64,000 nucleotides of DNA, from positions 1 to 64,000 of the forward strand of contig JAAVFD010000034.1 of the NCBI GenBank assembly GCA_014800945.1, read 5' to 3'. The notes under the pieces were generated by a model. It did not search any database and was not told the origin of the DNA. It worked only from the letters and a program-made list of their open reading frames with translations. The position numbers and the translations under genes are program-made. Positions 8,332 to 17,391 of this stretch are shown here, piece by piece. How positions within the stretch are numbered: the first letter of the stretch is position 1; every line of letters begins with the position of its first letter. Source of the stretch: Barnesiella sp. GTDB lineage: Bacteria > Bacteroidota > Bacteroidia > Bacteroidales > Muribaculaceae.

Positions 8332-9645
8332 ATGAAACTGCAAGAAAAGAAATTTTACCCTTGGATGGTTGTTGGACTGCTTTGGGTAGTGGCTCTCCTT
8401 AATTATATGGATAGACAGATGCTGTCAACCATGCAAATGAATATTGCCAATGACATCGCTGCGCTGAAAAACGCTGAGGCATTCGGTGCATTGATGGCTA
8501 TTTTCCTGTGGGTTTACGGATTCTGTAGCCCCTTTTCAGGAGCGGTAGCAGACCGCGTGAGCCGTAAATGGCTCATCGTTGGCTCGCTGGGAGTTTGGAG
8601 TGCGGTTACATATCTCATGGGTTACTGCAGCGATTTCTCACAACTGATGTGGTTGCGAGGCATTATGGGTATCAGTGAGGCACTTTACATACCCTCGGCC
8701 CTTTCGCTTATAGCTGATATGTTTACCGGCAAAGGCCGTTCACTCGCAATTGGTCTGCACATGACCGGATTGTATTGTGGTCAGGCATTGGGCGGATTCG
8801 GCGCTATGGTCGCTACCAGCTGGAGCTGGCAGGCTACTTTCCACTGGTTCGGTATAATCGGTGTTGCTTACGCAGTTGTGCTCATATTCCTCCTTCATGA
8901 AAAAGCCGGTCGCGGAAAAGTGGAGACAGCTGCCGTCAAGAGCACCGCGCCAAAGTCTAAGGAAACGGTTATCCAGTCATTCGCTGTGGTTTTCTCAAAC
9001 ATTGCTTTCTGGGTTATCCTGTTCTTCTTCGCATCAAGCTCAATACCCGGATGGGCTACCAAAAACTGGTTGCCGACACTCTTCAAAGATAATTTCGCAA
9101 GTCTGAACATCGGAATGGAATGGGCGGGTCCCATCGCCACTCTCACCATTGCAGTCAGCAGCTTTATAGGTGTTATGATTGGAGGACCGCTCAGCGATAA
9201 ATGGGTAAAGAAAAATGTTAAGGGCAGAATCTACACCAGTGCTATCGGTTTGACAATGATGATTCCCTCACTGGTGCTTCTCGCTATTCCAAACAGCATT
9301 GTGCTTTCAGTGCTCGCCGGACTTCTCTTCGGTGTTGGCTATGGAATGTTTGACGCAAACAATATGCCTATCCTTTGTCAGTTTGTTTCCTCACGCCAGA
9401 GAGCTATGGCTTACGGTTTCATGAACTCGCTCGGTGTGATTATGGGTGCTGTCACCACTCAGGTTCTCGGTGGACTTTCAGAGTCGCTCGGACTTGGCAA
9501 GTGCTTCGCTCTCATGGCTGGTATTCTGGTTGTTGCTGTGGCGCTCCAGCTTATTGTGCTCAAGCCTAAGAGCGATGATAAGGATGATGAGGAGGCAGCC
9601 GATGTAAAGGCTGAAAATCTTGCGGCAGATACAATTGAAATATAA
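8332..9645 (+). CDS. nanT: MFS transporter, probable sialic acid permease
   Basis: 437 residues with about 12 hydrophobic segments and the MFS loop motif between segments 2 and 3 (GAVADRVSRKWLIVG). The first segment carries NYMDRQ, typical of the anion:cation symporter branch, which transports sugar acids. It is the first gene of an operon with N-acetylneuraminate lyase, ManNAc epimerase, sialate esterase and mutarotase domains, so uptake of free sialic acid is the natural role (inference from context). The last 30 residues are an acidic, charged tail. The symbol is assigned by context. Confidence 0.85.
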   Translation: MKLQEKKFYPWMVVGLLWVVALLNYMDRQMLSTMQMNIANDIAALKNAEAFGALMAIFLWVYGFCSPFSGAVADRVSRKWLIVGSLGVWSAVTYLMGYCSDFSQLMWLRGIMGISEALYIPSALSLIADMFTGKGRSLAIGLHMTGLYCGQALGGFGAMVATSWSWQATFHWFGIIGVAYAVVLIFLLHEKAGRGKVETAAVKSTAPKSKETVIQSFAVVFSNIAFWVILFFFASSSIPGWATKNWLPTLFKDNFASLNIGMEWAGPIATLTIAVSSFIGVMIGGPLSDKWVKKNVKGRIYTSAIGLTMMIPSLVLLAIPNSIVLSVLAGLLFGVGYGMFDANNMPILCQFVSSRQRAMAYGFMNSLGVIMGAVTTQVLGGLSESLGLGKCFALMAGILVVAVALQLIVLKPKSDDKDDEEAADVKAENLAADTIEI

Positions 9646-9687
9646 TTCTGATAAATATCTTATTAACCTTATATTATTTTAGTAATT

Positions 9688-10611
9688 ATGAAATTTGAAA
9701 AAATCAAAGGACTCATTGATGCTCCTTTCACCCCTATGCTTCCCAATGGTGATATAAATCTGGAAGTAATACCCAAATATGCTCAGATGCTTAAGAAAAA
9801 CGGTCTTAAAGGCGTGTTTATCAACGGCTCAAGCGGTGAAGGCTATATGCTCACCACTGATGAGCGCAAAAAGCTCGCTGAGGCTTGGGTTAAGGCTGTG
9901 CCTGAGGATTTCAAGGTGATAGTTCATGTTGGCAGCTGCTCTCTTCGCGAAGCTAAGGAGCTTGCTCGTCATGCAGCTGAAATTGGTGCGTGGGGCATCG
10001 GTGCCATGGCTCCTCCGTTCCCGAAAATCGGTCGCGTTGAAGAACTCGTGAAGTACTGTGAGGAAATTGCTTCGGCTGCCCCCAATCTTCCGTTCTACTA
10101 CTACCACATTCCCGCATTCAACGGAGCATTCCTGCCCATGATTGAAATGCTTAAGGCTGTTGACGGTAGAATACCCAACTTCGCCGGTATCAAATACACA
10201 TTTGAAAGCCTGTATGAGTACAATCAGTGCCGCCTTTACAAGGATGGTAAATTCGATATGCTTCACGGTCAGGACGAAACAATTCTACCTTCACTCGCCC
10301 AGGGTGGTGCCCAGGGTGGTATCGGTGGTACTACAAACTACAACGGCAAGGAGCTTGTCGGCATTATCGACGCTTGGGAAAAAGGCGATCTTGAAACTGC
10401 TCGCGAAAAGCAGAATTTCTCACAGGCGGTTATCAACGTTATCTGCAACTATCGCGGTAACATTGTAGGTGGTAAGCGCATCATGAAACTTATCGGTCTT
10501 GACCTCGGACCCAACCGAGTGCCTTTCCGCAACCTCACCGATGAGGAGGAAGCTGCAATGAAGAAAGAACTTGAAGCAATCAACTTTTTTGAACGTTGCA
10601 ATAAATTCTGA
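9688..10611 (+). CDS. nanL: N-acetylneuraminate lyase (dihydrodipicolinate synthase family)
   Basis: 307 residues, a full TIM barrel. It shows the carboxylate-binding GSSGEG (residues 47-52), the catalytic tyrosine in YYYHIP (Tyr139) and the Schiff-base lysine in AGIKYT (Lys169). It cleaves N-acetylneuraminate to N-acetylmannosamine and pyruvate. It lies 42 bases downstream of the transporter and 7 bases upstream of the epimerase. Family plus context make the sialic acid assignment firm, though other aldolases share the fold. Confidence 0.92.
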   Translation: MKFEKIKGLIDAPFTPMLPNGDINLEVIPKYAQMLKKNGLKGVFINGSSGEGYMLTTDERKKLAEAWVKAVPEDFKVIVHVGSCSLREAKELARHAAEIGAWGIGAMAPPFPKIGRVEELVKYCEEIASAAPNLPFYYYHIPAFNGAFLPMIEMLKAVDGRIPNFAGIKYTFESLYEYNQCRLYKDGKFDMLHGQDETILPSLAQGGAQGGIGGTTNYNGKELVGIIDAWEKGDLETAREKQNFSQAVINVICNYRGNIVGGKRIMKLIGLDLGPNRVPFRNLTDEEEAAMKKELEAINFFERCNKF

Positions 10612-10618
10612 TTGAGAA

Positions 10619-11824
10619 ATGTGGACAACAGATACTAAGAAATATCTTTCGGAATGGGGTGAGCACTATCGTCGTGATCTTCTCGACGATATCCTCCCTT
10701 TCTGGCTTAAGCATGGACTCGACAAGGTGAACGGTGGTGTTTACACCTGCGTTGACCGTGAAGGTAATCTCATGGACTCTACTAAGTCCGTTTGGTTCCA
10801 GGGACGTTGCGCATTCATTTATTCTTTCGCTTACAATAATATTGAAAAGCGTCCGGAATATCTTGAAATGGCTAAGAGCTGCATCGACTTCTCCAATAAG
10901 TATTGCTATGATACAGATGGCAGAATGTACTTTGAGGTGACAGCCGACGGTAAACCTTTGCGTAAACGCCGCTACGTGTTCAGTGAATGTTTCGCTGCAA
11001 TAGCACTTGCCGAATATTCTATCGCTACCGGCGAAAAAGAGTATGCGGAGCAGGCATTGAAACTCTTTAATGATATTGAAAAGTTCATCAACACTCCGGG
11101 TATTCTTGAGCCTAAATATCTCCCTGAGCAGAAGGCTATCGGTCATTCTATCACAATGATTCTGATTAACACCGCTGCGAGAATCAGAGAGGCTATCAAG
11201 AGTCCCGTGCTTGACGAGCAGATTGCAAACAGCATTGAAGCGTTACGCAAATATTTCATTCATCCGGAGTATAAGGCGCTTCTGGAAATGGTTACCCCCG
11301 AGGGTGAGGTGATTGACACACTAAACGGTCGTGTTATCAATCCCGGTCACTGCATCGAAACCGCTTGGTTCCTTCTCGAAGAGGCTAAATATCTCGGTTG
11401 GAATGAGGGTAAGGGTAAGGAAGTGAAGGAAATGGCACTCCAGATTCTTGACTGGTCCTGGGAATGGGGCTGGGATAAAGAGTTTGGCGGAATCATCAAT
11501 TTCCGTGACTGCAAAGGATTTCCAGCTCAGGACTACAGTCAGGATATGAAGTTCTGGTGGCCTCAGACAGAGGCTGTTATCGCCACTCTGTATGCTTTTG
11601 AAGCTACAGGCGATACCAAATATCTTGAAATGCATCAGCTTGCAAACGACTGGGCTTACCAGTTCCTTCCGGATCCCGTTTACGGAGAATGGTTTGGATA
11701 CTTACACAGAGACGGCTCTGTAGCACAACCGGCTAAGGGTAATCTATTCAAAGGACCGTTCCACATTCCGCGTATGCTTATCAAAGGCAAAATGCTTATA
11801 GACAATATTCTTGAAAATAATTAA
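10619..11824 (+). CDS. nanE: N-acylglucosamine 2-epimerase family protein (ManNAc to GlcNAc)
   Basis: 401 residues, the length of the AGE (renin-binding-protein-like) (alpha/alpha)6 barrel family. Conserved blocks include GGVYTCVDREGNLMD, WFQGRCAFIYSFAY, RRYVFSECFAAIALAEY, NPGHCIETAWFLLEEA and QDMKFWWPQTEAV, carrying the His/Glu active-site set. It is expected to convert ManNAc released by the lyase to GlcNAc, as in the Bacteroides NanLET pathway, where GlcNAc is then phosphorylated by a separate kinase. No kinase gene lies in this operon. It ends 2 bases before the next ATG. Confidence 0.9.
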   Translation: MWTTDTKKYLSEWGEHYRRDLLDDILPFWLKHGLDKVNGGVYTCVDREGNLMDSTKSVWFQGRCAFIYSFAYNNIEKRPEYLEMAKSCIDFSNKYCYDTDGRMYFEVTADGKPLRKRRYVFSECFAAIALAEYSIATGEKEYAEQALKLFNDIEKFINTPGILEPKYLPEQKAIGHSITMILINTAARIREAIKSPVLDEQIANSIEALRKYFIHPEYKALLEMVTPEGEVIDTLNGRVINPGHCIETAWFLLEEAKYLGWNEGKGKEVKEMALQILDWSWEWGWDKEFGGIINFRDCKGFPAQDYSQDMKFWWPQTEAVIATLYAFEATGDTKYLEMHQLANDWAYQFLPDPVYGEWFGYLHRDGSVAQPAKGNLFKGPFHIPRMLIKGKMLIDNILENN

Positions 11825-11826
11825 GA

Positions 11827-14800
11827 ATGAATTTACTTAGAACATCAGCCGCCGCAATCCTGCTCGCAGGTGTGGCGGCTTTTGCGCTTTCAGCCGCAAA
11901 GCCTACCAAGGTCGCTTGCGTAGGAAACAGTATCACTTATGGATTCCTTGTTGAGAACAGAGAGCAGAATGCTTATCCGAAGCAGCTTGGAAATATGCTT
12001 GGCAAGGAATATGAGGTGGGTAATTTCGGACTCTCGGGTTCTACTTTGCTCACTAAGGGTCACAATCCTTATGTCAAAGGGCAGCAGTTTAAGGATGCAC
12101 TCGCATTTAAGCCCGATATAATTGTTGTGCATCTCGGTGTTAACGATACCGACCCACGAAACTGGCCGCATTACAACAGTGAGTTCATTACCGACTACAT
12201 CGCACTCATTGATAGTTTCCGAAATGTCAATCCTGACGTCAGGGTCATTCTTGCAAACCTTACACCTCTTACGGCAAAGCACTATCGTTTCAGGACCGGC
12301 ACTCGTGACTGGCGTATCAAGGTAAGACAGGCTATTGAAACTGTTGCACAGGTTACAGGAGCTGAGTTAATTGACTTCGCCGAGCCTCTTCGCGACCGTG
12401 AAAATCTTCTGCCTGAAGGAATCCACCCCAATGCCAAAGGTGCTAAATTGCTTGCAGAGGCTGCATATTCGGCTATTACCGGTAATTACGGAGGGTTGAA
12501 GATGCCGATGGTTTATGGTTCCGGAATGGTACTCCAGAGATATAAGCCGCTCGTTATTTCAGGAACCGCAGATGCCGGTTCGGTGATTACTCTTTCAATC
12601 GCAGGCACTACTGTCAAGGCGGTGGCGAACAACCGTGGCAAATGGACTGTTGAGATTCCACCTATGTCTGAAACTACCGGGCTTGTTATGACTGTAACTG
12701 ATGGCAAGCAGACTCTGACTTTCAATGACGTTGCTGTCGGTGAGGTTTGGCTCGCATCAGGGCAGAGCAATATGGAGTTCCATCTCAAGAATTGCACGAC
12801 TTTCCGCGAGGATTCAGCAATCATCAACGACCCGCTGCTCAGATTGTTTGACATGAAGCCGAGAGTGCTTACCAATAATGTCACTTGGAATGAGGCTGAC
12901 CTTGATTCACTTGATAATCTGATTTACTATCTGCCTTCAGCTTGGAAAAAGTCAACCGTTAAGGATGCTGCACCTTTCTCTGCTGTGGCTTGGTATTTCG
13001 GTAAGATGCTTAGGGATAGCCTTAATGTGCCCGTCGGTATTATTAACAATGCTATTGGCGGGTCAGGTACTGAAGCATGGATTGATATCGAGACTCTCGA
13101 AATGGGTATGCCTGGAGCGTTGGTTGACTGGTATAGTAATGATTATGTTCAGCCGTGGGCGCAGGGTAGGGCTCTCAAAAATATTGGTGGAGACAAAAGC
13201 AGACGTCACCCCTATGAGCCCACTTACCTCTATTCAACCGGCATCCGCCCACTCGGAGCGTATCCTATCGCCGGTGTAATTTGGTATCAGGGAGAAAGCA
13301 ATGAGCATAATATTGAATTGCATGAAAAATACTTCAAGATGCTTGTTAACAGCTGGCGTAATACATGGAACTCGCCTGAAATGCCGTTTATATTCACTCA
13401 GCTAAGCTCTATCTCACGCCCCTCATGGCCTGAGTTCAGGGATAGTCAGCGCAGACTCGCGCAAACTGTTCCCATGACAGCTATGGCGGTTTCTTTAGAC
13501 CACGGTGACTCTCTGGATGTACACCCGAGAAACAAACGCCCGGTTGGTCTTCGTCTCGCCCGGCAGGCTCTTAATAAAGTCTATAGTACAGGCATAACTC
13601 CTTCGGGTCCGTTACCAATTAAAGCTACAGTTGTGGCTCCCGGCAAGGTGCTGTTGGAAATGGAGTACGGCAGAGGTATGAAAACATCAGACGGTGCCGA
13701 ACCTCGAACTTTTGAAATTGCTGAGGTAGATGGAATTTACTATCCCGCCAAGGCTGAATTTATTGCTGATAATAAAATAATGATTACAAATATGGATATC
13801 ACAAACCCGCGCTATGTGCGCTACGCTTGGCAGCCTTTTACAAGAGCCAACGTTGTTAATGATGAGGAGCTTCCTGCATCTACTTTCAAAATTGAAATCA
13901 CCGAGACTCCCGCCAGTGAGGAAGGTATTGCCTCTGGTGTGAGTGCTGCATTCGCCGGTACTGTAAGCGGCAAGGTTATCAAAGCCGGCGGATGTAATTT
14001 CCCGGTTAATCCTATGGCTCCGGGAAGTGTAAAGAAGTTCTATCAGGCTGTTTATGAGCTCGTGCCGCAGAATGATGGCTCCATTGTCAGCAAAAAGATA
14101 GGTATGCTTCCCCAAGCAATTGCTTATGGCGCATCGGCTACCACTCCAAAGGGCATTGTTGCTATTGGAGGAACAACCGATCAGGCTGCTCTGTCTTCAG
14201 TGCTGTTGATTGCTCTCGACTCTGAAGGAAATGCTGTGGTGAGCGAACTGCCTTCTCTCCCTGTTACGGTTGATAATGCAAGTGCGGCATACCTTGACGG
14301 CAAGGTGTATGTTGCCGGTGGTAATATTAACGGCGCTCCGTCTAACGCCCTGTGGGTTCTTGACATTAACAAGCTCGATGGGTGGAAGGAGCTTAAGTCT
14401 TTCCCCGGAAATCCGCGTGTGCAGCCGGTACTCGCAGCGTCTAAAGATGCAAAAGGCAAATCTAAACTCTATATGTGGGGTGGTTTTGCCGGCAAGGGAG
14501 AGAATCGCGAAGCGTCTCTCAACACCGATGGGCTTATGTTTGACCCTGCATCAGGAAAATGGTCTGCTCTTCCCGAACCGGTCAATACCAAGGGTGAGGC
14601 TGTAAGCACCGGTGGCGGTATTGCCGTCACACTTCCGGACGGCAGAATCGTTGTTACCGGAGGGGTTAATAAGGATGTGTTCCTCGAAGCGCTGAGAAAT
14701 CAGGCTCCCGATTATCTGTCACACCCTATCGAGTGGTATCGCTTCAATGATCTCGCACTCGTTTTTGATCCGAAGACATCTAAATGGAGCATTGGCGCAA

Positions 14801-14925
14801 CAGATAGCGAGATGGCTCGTGCTGGAGCTGCTGCTGCTCTGACACCCGAAGGAGAGATATGGCTTATCGGTGGAGAACTCAAACCGAGAATCCGCACCCC
14901 CAAAGTGTCTAAGGTAAAGCTTTGA
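11827..14925 (+). CDS. Three-domain SGNH esterase / sialate O-acetylesterase / NanM-like mutarotase fusion
   Basis: 1032 residues with a signal peptide (cleavage near LSAAKP). Domain 1 (about 27-218) is an SGNH hydrolase: GNSIT (nucleophile Ser35), GVND (104-107), and EGIHPN with His200, where the usual Asp is Glu. Domain 2 (about 222-690) is a SASA-type sialate O-acetylesterase: VWLASGQSNMEF (Ser314), GVIWYQGESNE, and a C-terminal Ig-like part. Domain 3 (about 705-1032) is a kelch-type propeller of the cyclically permuted mutarotase family (GGTTDQAALSSVLLI, YMWGGFAG, VVTGGVNKD). Together it would remove O-acetyl groups and epimerise released sialic acid in the periplasm before uptake. I expect these as separate proteins, so the fusion is notable. 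Confidence 0.88.
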   Translation: MNLLRTSAAAILLAGVAAFALSAAKPTKVACVGNSITYGFLVENREQNAYPKQLGNMLGKEYEVGNFGLSGSTLLTKGHNPYVKGQQFKDALAFKPDIIVVHLGVNDTDPRNWPHYNSEFITDYIALIDSFRNVNPDVRVILANLTPLTAKHYRFRTGTRDWRIKVRQAIETVAQVTGAELIDFAEPLRDRENLLPEGIHPNAKGAKLLAEAAYSAITGNYGGLKMPMVYGSGMVLQRYKPLVISGTADAGSVITLSIAGTTVKAVANNRGKWTVEIPPMSETTGLVMTVTDGKQTLTFNDVAVGEVWLASGQSNMEFHLKNCTTFREDSAIINDPLLRLFDMKPRVLTNNVTWNEADLDSLDNLIYYLPSAWKKSTVKDAAPFSAVAWYFGKMLRDSLNVPVGIINNAIGGSGTEAWIDIETLEMGMPGALVDWYSNDYVQPWAQGRALKNIGGDKSRRHPYEPTYLYSTGIRPLGAYPIAGVIWYQGESNEHNIELHEKYFKMLVNSWRNTWNSPEMPFIFTQLSSISRPSWPEFRDSQRRLAQTVPMTAMAVSLDHGDSLDVHPRNKRPVGLRLARQALNKVYSTGITPSGPLPIKATVVAPGKVLLEMEYGRGMKTSDGAEPRTFEIAEVDGIYYPAKAEFIADNKIMITNMDITNPRYVRYAWQPFTRANVVNDEELPASTFKIEITETPASEEGIASGVSAAFAGTVSGKVIKAGGCNFPVNPMAPGSVKKFYQAVYELVPQNDGSIVSKKIGMLPQAIAYGASATTPKGIVAIGGTTDQAALSSVLLIALDSEGNAVVSELPSLPVTVDNASAAYLDGKVYVAGGNINGAPSNALWVLDINKLDGWKELKSFPGNPRVQPVLAASKDAKGKSKLYMWGGFAGKGENREASLNTDGLMFDPASGKWSALPEPVNTKGEAVSTGGGIAVTLPDGRIVVTGGVNKDVFLEALRNQAPDYLSHPIEWYRFNDLALVFDPKTSKWSIGATDSEMARAGAAAALTPEGEIWLIGGELKPRIRTPKVSKVKL

Positions 14926-15689
14926 TGGAAAAGAAATTAGACCTTTCAGTCGCTAACTATGGCAGTACTCGCGATGAGCAATATGCTCTCGCGGTGCTTC
15001 CGTGGGGAGCTACGGAGCCACACAATCTGCATCTGCCATATCTCACCGATGCTATCCTGAGTCATGATGTGGCTGTGGATGCCGCCCGTATTACTAAAGA
15101 TAAGTTCGGGTTCAATGTAATGGTTATGCCACCAATGCCTCTCGGAGCGCAGAATCCGGGGCAGCGAGACCTGAAATTCTGTGTGCATTTCCGTCAGTCA
15201 ACTCAAATGGCGGTGCTCACCGATATTGTTTCTTCCCTTCACAATCAGGGTATTGATAAATTGGTCATCATAAACGGTCATGGTGGCAACACATTCAAAG
15301 GATTGATAAGAGACCTTGCGGTTGATTATCCGGATGTGCTTATTGCAGCGAGTGACTGGTTCAAGGTTCTGCCGGCAAAGCAGTTTTTTGACAATCCGGG
15401 TGACCATGCGGATGAACTTGAAACTTCGGTGATGATGCACTATCATCCGGAACTGGTGAATCTTGATGAAGCGGGAAAGGGTGACTATAACGGATTCGCT
15501 GCTGAATCGCTGGCTGAAGGAGTTGCCTGGGTGCCGAGAAACTGGAATAAGGTAAGTACCGATACAGGCATTGGAAATCCCGCTCTGGCTACGCCTGAAA
15601 AGGGTGCTGCTTATGCCGCTGCGGTAGCTGAATGTTATGCTAATCTTTTCAATGACCTTGTAAACGGAAAGATATATCTTACCGATTAA
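14925..15689 (+). CDS. Creatininase-family amidohydrolase in the sialic-acid operon
   Basis: 254 residues from the ATG at 14925, which overlaps the previous stop codon as TGATG. A TTG three bases upstream is not needed. Metal-binding motifs of the creatininase fold are visible: LPWGATEPHNLHLPY, a conserved Asp in LTDAILSHDVA, VIINGHGGN and GDHADELETSVM. There is no signal peptide, so it is cytoplasmic. Family members hydrolyse cyclic amides or formamides (creatinine, formamidopyrimidine, mycofactocin precursor). Tight coupling to sialic-acid genes suggests a related amide substrate, for example a lactam or modified sialic acid, but this is inference. Confidence 0.85.
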   Translation: MEKKLDLSVANYGSTRDEQYALAVLPWGATEPHNLHLPYLTDAILSHDVAVDAARITKDKFGFNVMVMPPMPLGAQNPGQRDLKFCVHFRQSTQMAVLTDIVSSLHNQGIDKLVIINGHGGNTFKGLIRDLAVDYPDVLIAASDWFKVLPAKQFFDNPGDHADELETSVMMHYHPELVNLDEAGKGDYNGFAAESLAEGVAWVPRNWNKVSTDTGIGNPALATPEKGAAYAAAVAECYANLFNDLVNGKIYLTD

Positions 15690-15723
15690 CAAGAATAATA
15701 TTAAGAGTTTATTGAATAATACT

Positions 15724-16039
15724 ACTGTCCGCTAAACCGTAAATGAGAGAGTCCAACTTCTTGAAAGGTAGAAGTTGGGCTTATATTTTGTATATGACAA
15801 GCCCCTCAGTCGTTTTCGGCTAATCTCAACAATCTTTTCTCGGTCGAGTGATTTTATTAGTTGACCATATATCGGCTGTCCGAAGAAATAACTGCTTTTG
15901 CTCAAGGTTATTATTAAGTTTGTGGTGAACCCAAATAACCATAAAGGGCTGACTCCTGCAAATGGTAACCGACTTTAGTCGCTTGCTCTGCAAGAATCAC
16001 CCCTATTTTTATTTTTTTCAAAATATTTTAGCGGACAGT
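15724..16039 (-). mobile_element. Non-autonomous (MITE-like) deletion derivative of an IS4-type (DUF4372) transposon
   Basis: Ends are a 13-bp perfect inverted repeat: ACTGTCCGCTAAA (15724-15736) and TTTAGCGGACAGT (16027-16039). On the minus strand the interior has an untranslated leader, then codons for SKSSYFFGQPIYGQLIKSLD and DREKIVEISRK, resembling the N terminus of DUF4372 IS4 transposases. After about 32 codons it jumps to the element's other end. The start codon is TTG here and ATG in the second copy at 22192-22374. Both copies share the deletion junction, so the short form spread or was duplicated after it arose. No convincing target-site duplication is seen. Confidence 0.75.
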
Positions 16040-16044
16040 AATAG

Positions 16045-16074
16045 TTGAATTTACGGAATTATGTCGTAAATTTG
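16045..16074 (+). promoter_or_regulatory. Bacteroidota promoter just outside the MITE, driving the candidate ncRNA
   Basis: TTG at 16045-16047, 19 bases, then TAAATTTG at 16067-16074, matching the -33/-7 pattern. It begins 6 bases after the transposon end. Predicted start about 16080. No protein-coding gene begins for 360 bases downstream, which supports a non-coding transcript or a long leader. Confidence 0.65.
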
Positions 16075-16079
16075 CAGAC

Positions 16080-16398
16080 GCATATCGCCCGCGGAGTCCC
16101 GATATGGGGTGACGTGGCGGGTGTGAAGACATAATACAAGAGCGTTTATCAAACGCTTGTTCTTGGCTTCTTGGAATCTGGCAGTTTCAATATCACAGTC
16201 AAGGATGAGACAACGGTAGACGCCTTTCGGGTATGATATACCTAATATTATATAGATGTGATGCGACACATTTATATATAATCGCATATATCATACAGCG
16301 TGAGGCTCCGCGTTGCTCGTTCCACTGTGATGGGCACATGCCAGAGCCTCAAGAAGCGGGACGAGTAGCAGATACAGACTCTCACGCTCTTTTTTTAT
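16080..16398 (+). ncRNA. Candidate structured non-coding RNA with intrinsic terminator
   Basis: About 320 bases with no convincing ORF but several stems. CGCCCGC (16086-16092) pairs with GCGGGTG near 16117-16123. CAAGAGCGTTT pairs with AAACGC..TTCTTG (16137-16165). A long AT-rich hairpin (ATGATATA...TATATCAT) spans about 16232-16294. A terminal stem AGCGTGAG (about 16297-16304) pairs with CTCACGCT (16381-16388), followed by seven Ts, a Rho-independent terminator enclosing an inner stem (TGCTCG / CGAGTAGCA). CATATCG near the 5' end can also pair with CGATATG, an alternative fold. I cannot name the RNA; a 6S-like RNA or a long regulatory leader are possibilities. Confidence 0.5.
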
Positions 16399-16443
16399 AT
16401 GTACTAATGCCAATGAGGTGAGTCCGGCGGCTAAATAAATACG

Positions 16444-17391
16444 GTGAGACGAATATTTATTGCATTAGTAATCACCCTTTTGGGGATTTCTTGTCGTGCA
16501 GAGGAGATAAAAAAGCCGACAGTGATGATTTTGCCCAGCGACAACTGGTGTACGCAGCGCTATTTCACCCAGTCATTCGACAATCAGGGCACGATTTCTA
16601 AGATTTCGGATTATCAGAGGGCTTTTGCCGAAGATTTGGAGTTGCCGCAGGTAATCTCTAAAGTTGGCAGTGTACTTACCGGTATGGGATATAGTCTCAA
16701 AGATGCCGAGATGGAGATTAAGTCGCTTGGAGTCAAGCAAGCAGAAGATAATGCTATGTCAAGCAAAACTTCAGGTGCTTCTATCGCTGAGACACCACTT
16801 GACGTGCTTAAACGCCGCATGAAGTCCGACATTGTGATTCAGTTATGGTGGAATATAACTAAAGACCCAGCTGGAAAGGTTGTTTCGTTTACTCTTGAAG
16901 CTTTCGATGCCTATACTAATAAACGAATTGCAACTGCAACGGGAAATTCACAACCAACTAATGACGCAATCCCCGTTGCACTTGAAAATGCTGTTAAGGC
17001 AAACGTTAAGGAATTTGATAAACAACTCGACAAGTGGTATGCCGACCAAAAGAAGCACGGCAGGGAAATTGTTTTGACAGTCCGCTGTTGGGATAACTGG
17101 GATGAAGATCTTGAAACAGAATACAACGGAGAGGAACTTACCGATGTTATTCAGAAGTGGCTGCGTGAAAATACTGTGAACGGCAGCTTCAATCTCAGCG
17201 ACGGCACCGAGTCATTCGCTCAGTTTGAGCAGGTGCGCATTCCTCTTAAAGATAAGAATGGCAAAGCAATGGATGCCCGTGCGTTTGCAACCGCACTGCG
17301 CAAGTATTTACAGAAGCCACCATACAATATTACTTCAAAAGTTGTTATCCGTGGTCTCGGAGAGGCTGTCTTAATTTTAGGCGATAAATGA
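16444..17391 (+). CDS. DUF6175-type secreted protein (CsgG/LpoB-like)
   Basis: 315 residues, starting at GTG (no in-frame ATG upstream), with a signal peptide ending near SCRA; the Cys within LLGISCRA could instead be a lipobox. The opening KKPTVMILPSDNWC and the VISKVGSVLTGMGYSLKDAEME block resemble DUF6175 proteins of Bacteroides, which recall the CsgG/LpoB nucleotide-binding-like fold of envelope proteins. It is the first gene of an apparent operon (4-base overlap with the next gene). Function is unknown; an outer-membrane or periplasmic assembly role is an inference. Confidence 0.7.
   Translation: MRRIFIALVITLLGISCRAEEIKKPTVMILPSDNWCTQRYFTQSFDNQGTISKISDYQRAFAEDLELPQVISKVGSVLTGMGYSLKDAEMEIKSLGVKQAEDNAMSSKTSGASIAETPLDVLKRRMKSDIVIQLWWNITKDPAGKVVSFTLEAFDAYTNKRIATATGNSQPTNDAIPVALENAVKANVKEFDKQLDKWYADQKKHGREIVLTVRCWDNWDEDLETEYNGEELTDVIQKWLRENTVNGSFNLSDGTESFAQFEQVRIPLKDKNGKAMDARAFATALRKYLQKPPYNITSKVVIRGLGEAVLILGDK

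Noticed and set aside
16051-16287. 78-codon minus-strand frame over the candidate ncRNA
   Set aside because: No signal, motif or promoter; the region shows base-paired stems and a plus-strand promoter and terminator, better explained as RNA.
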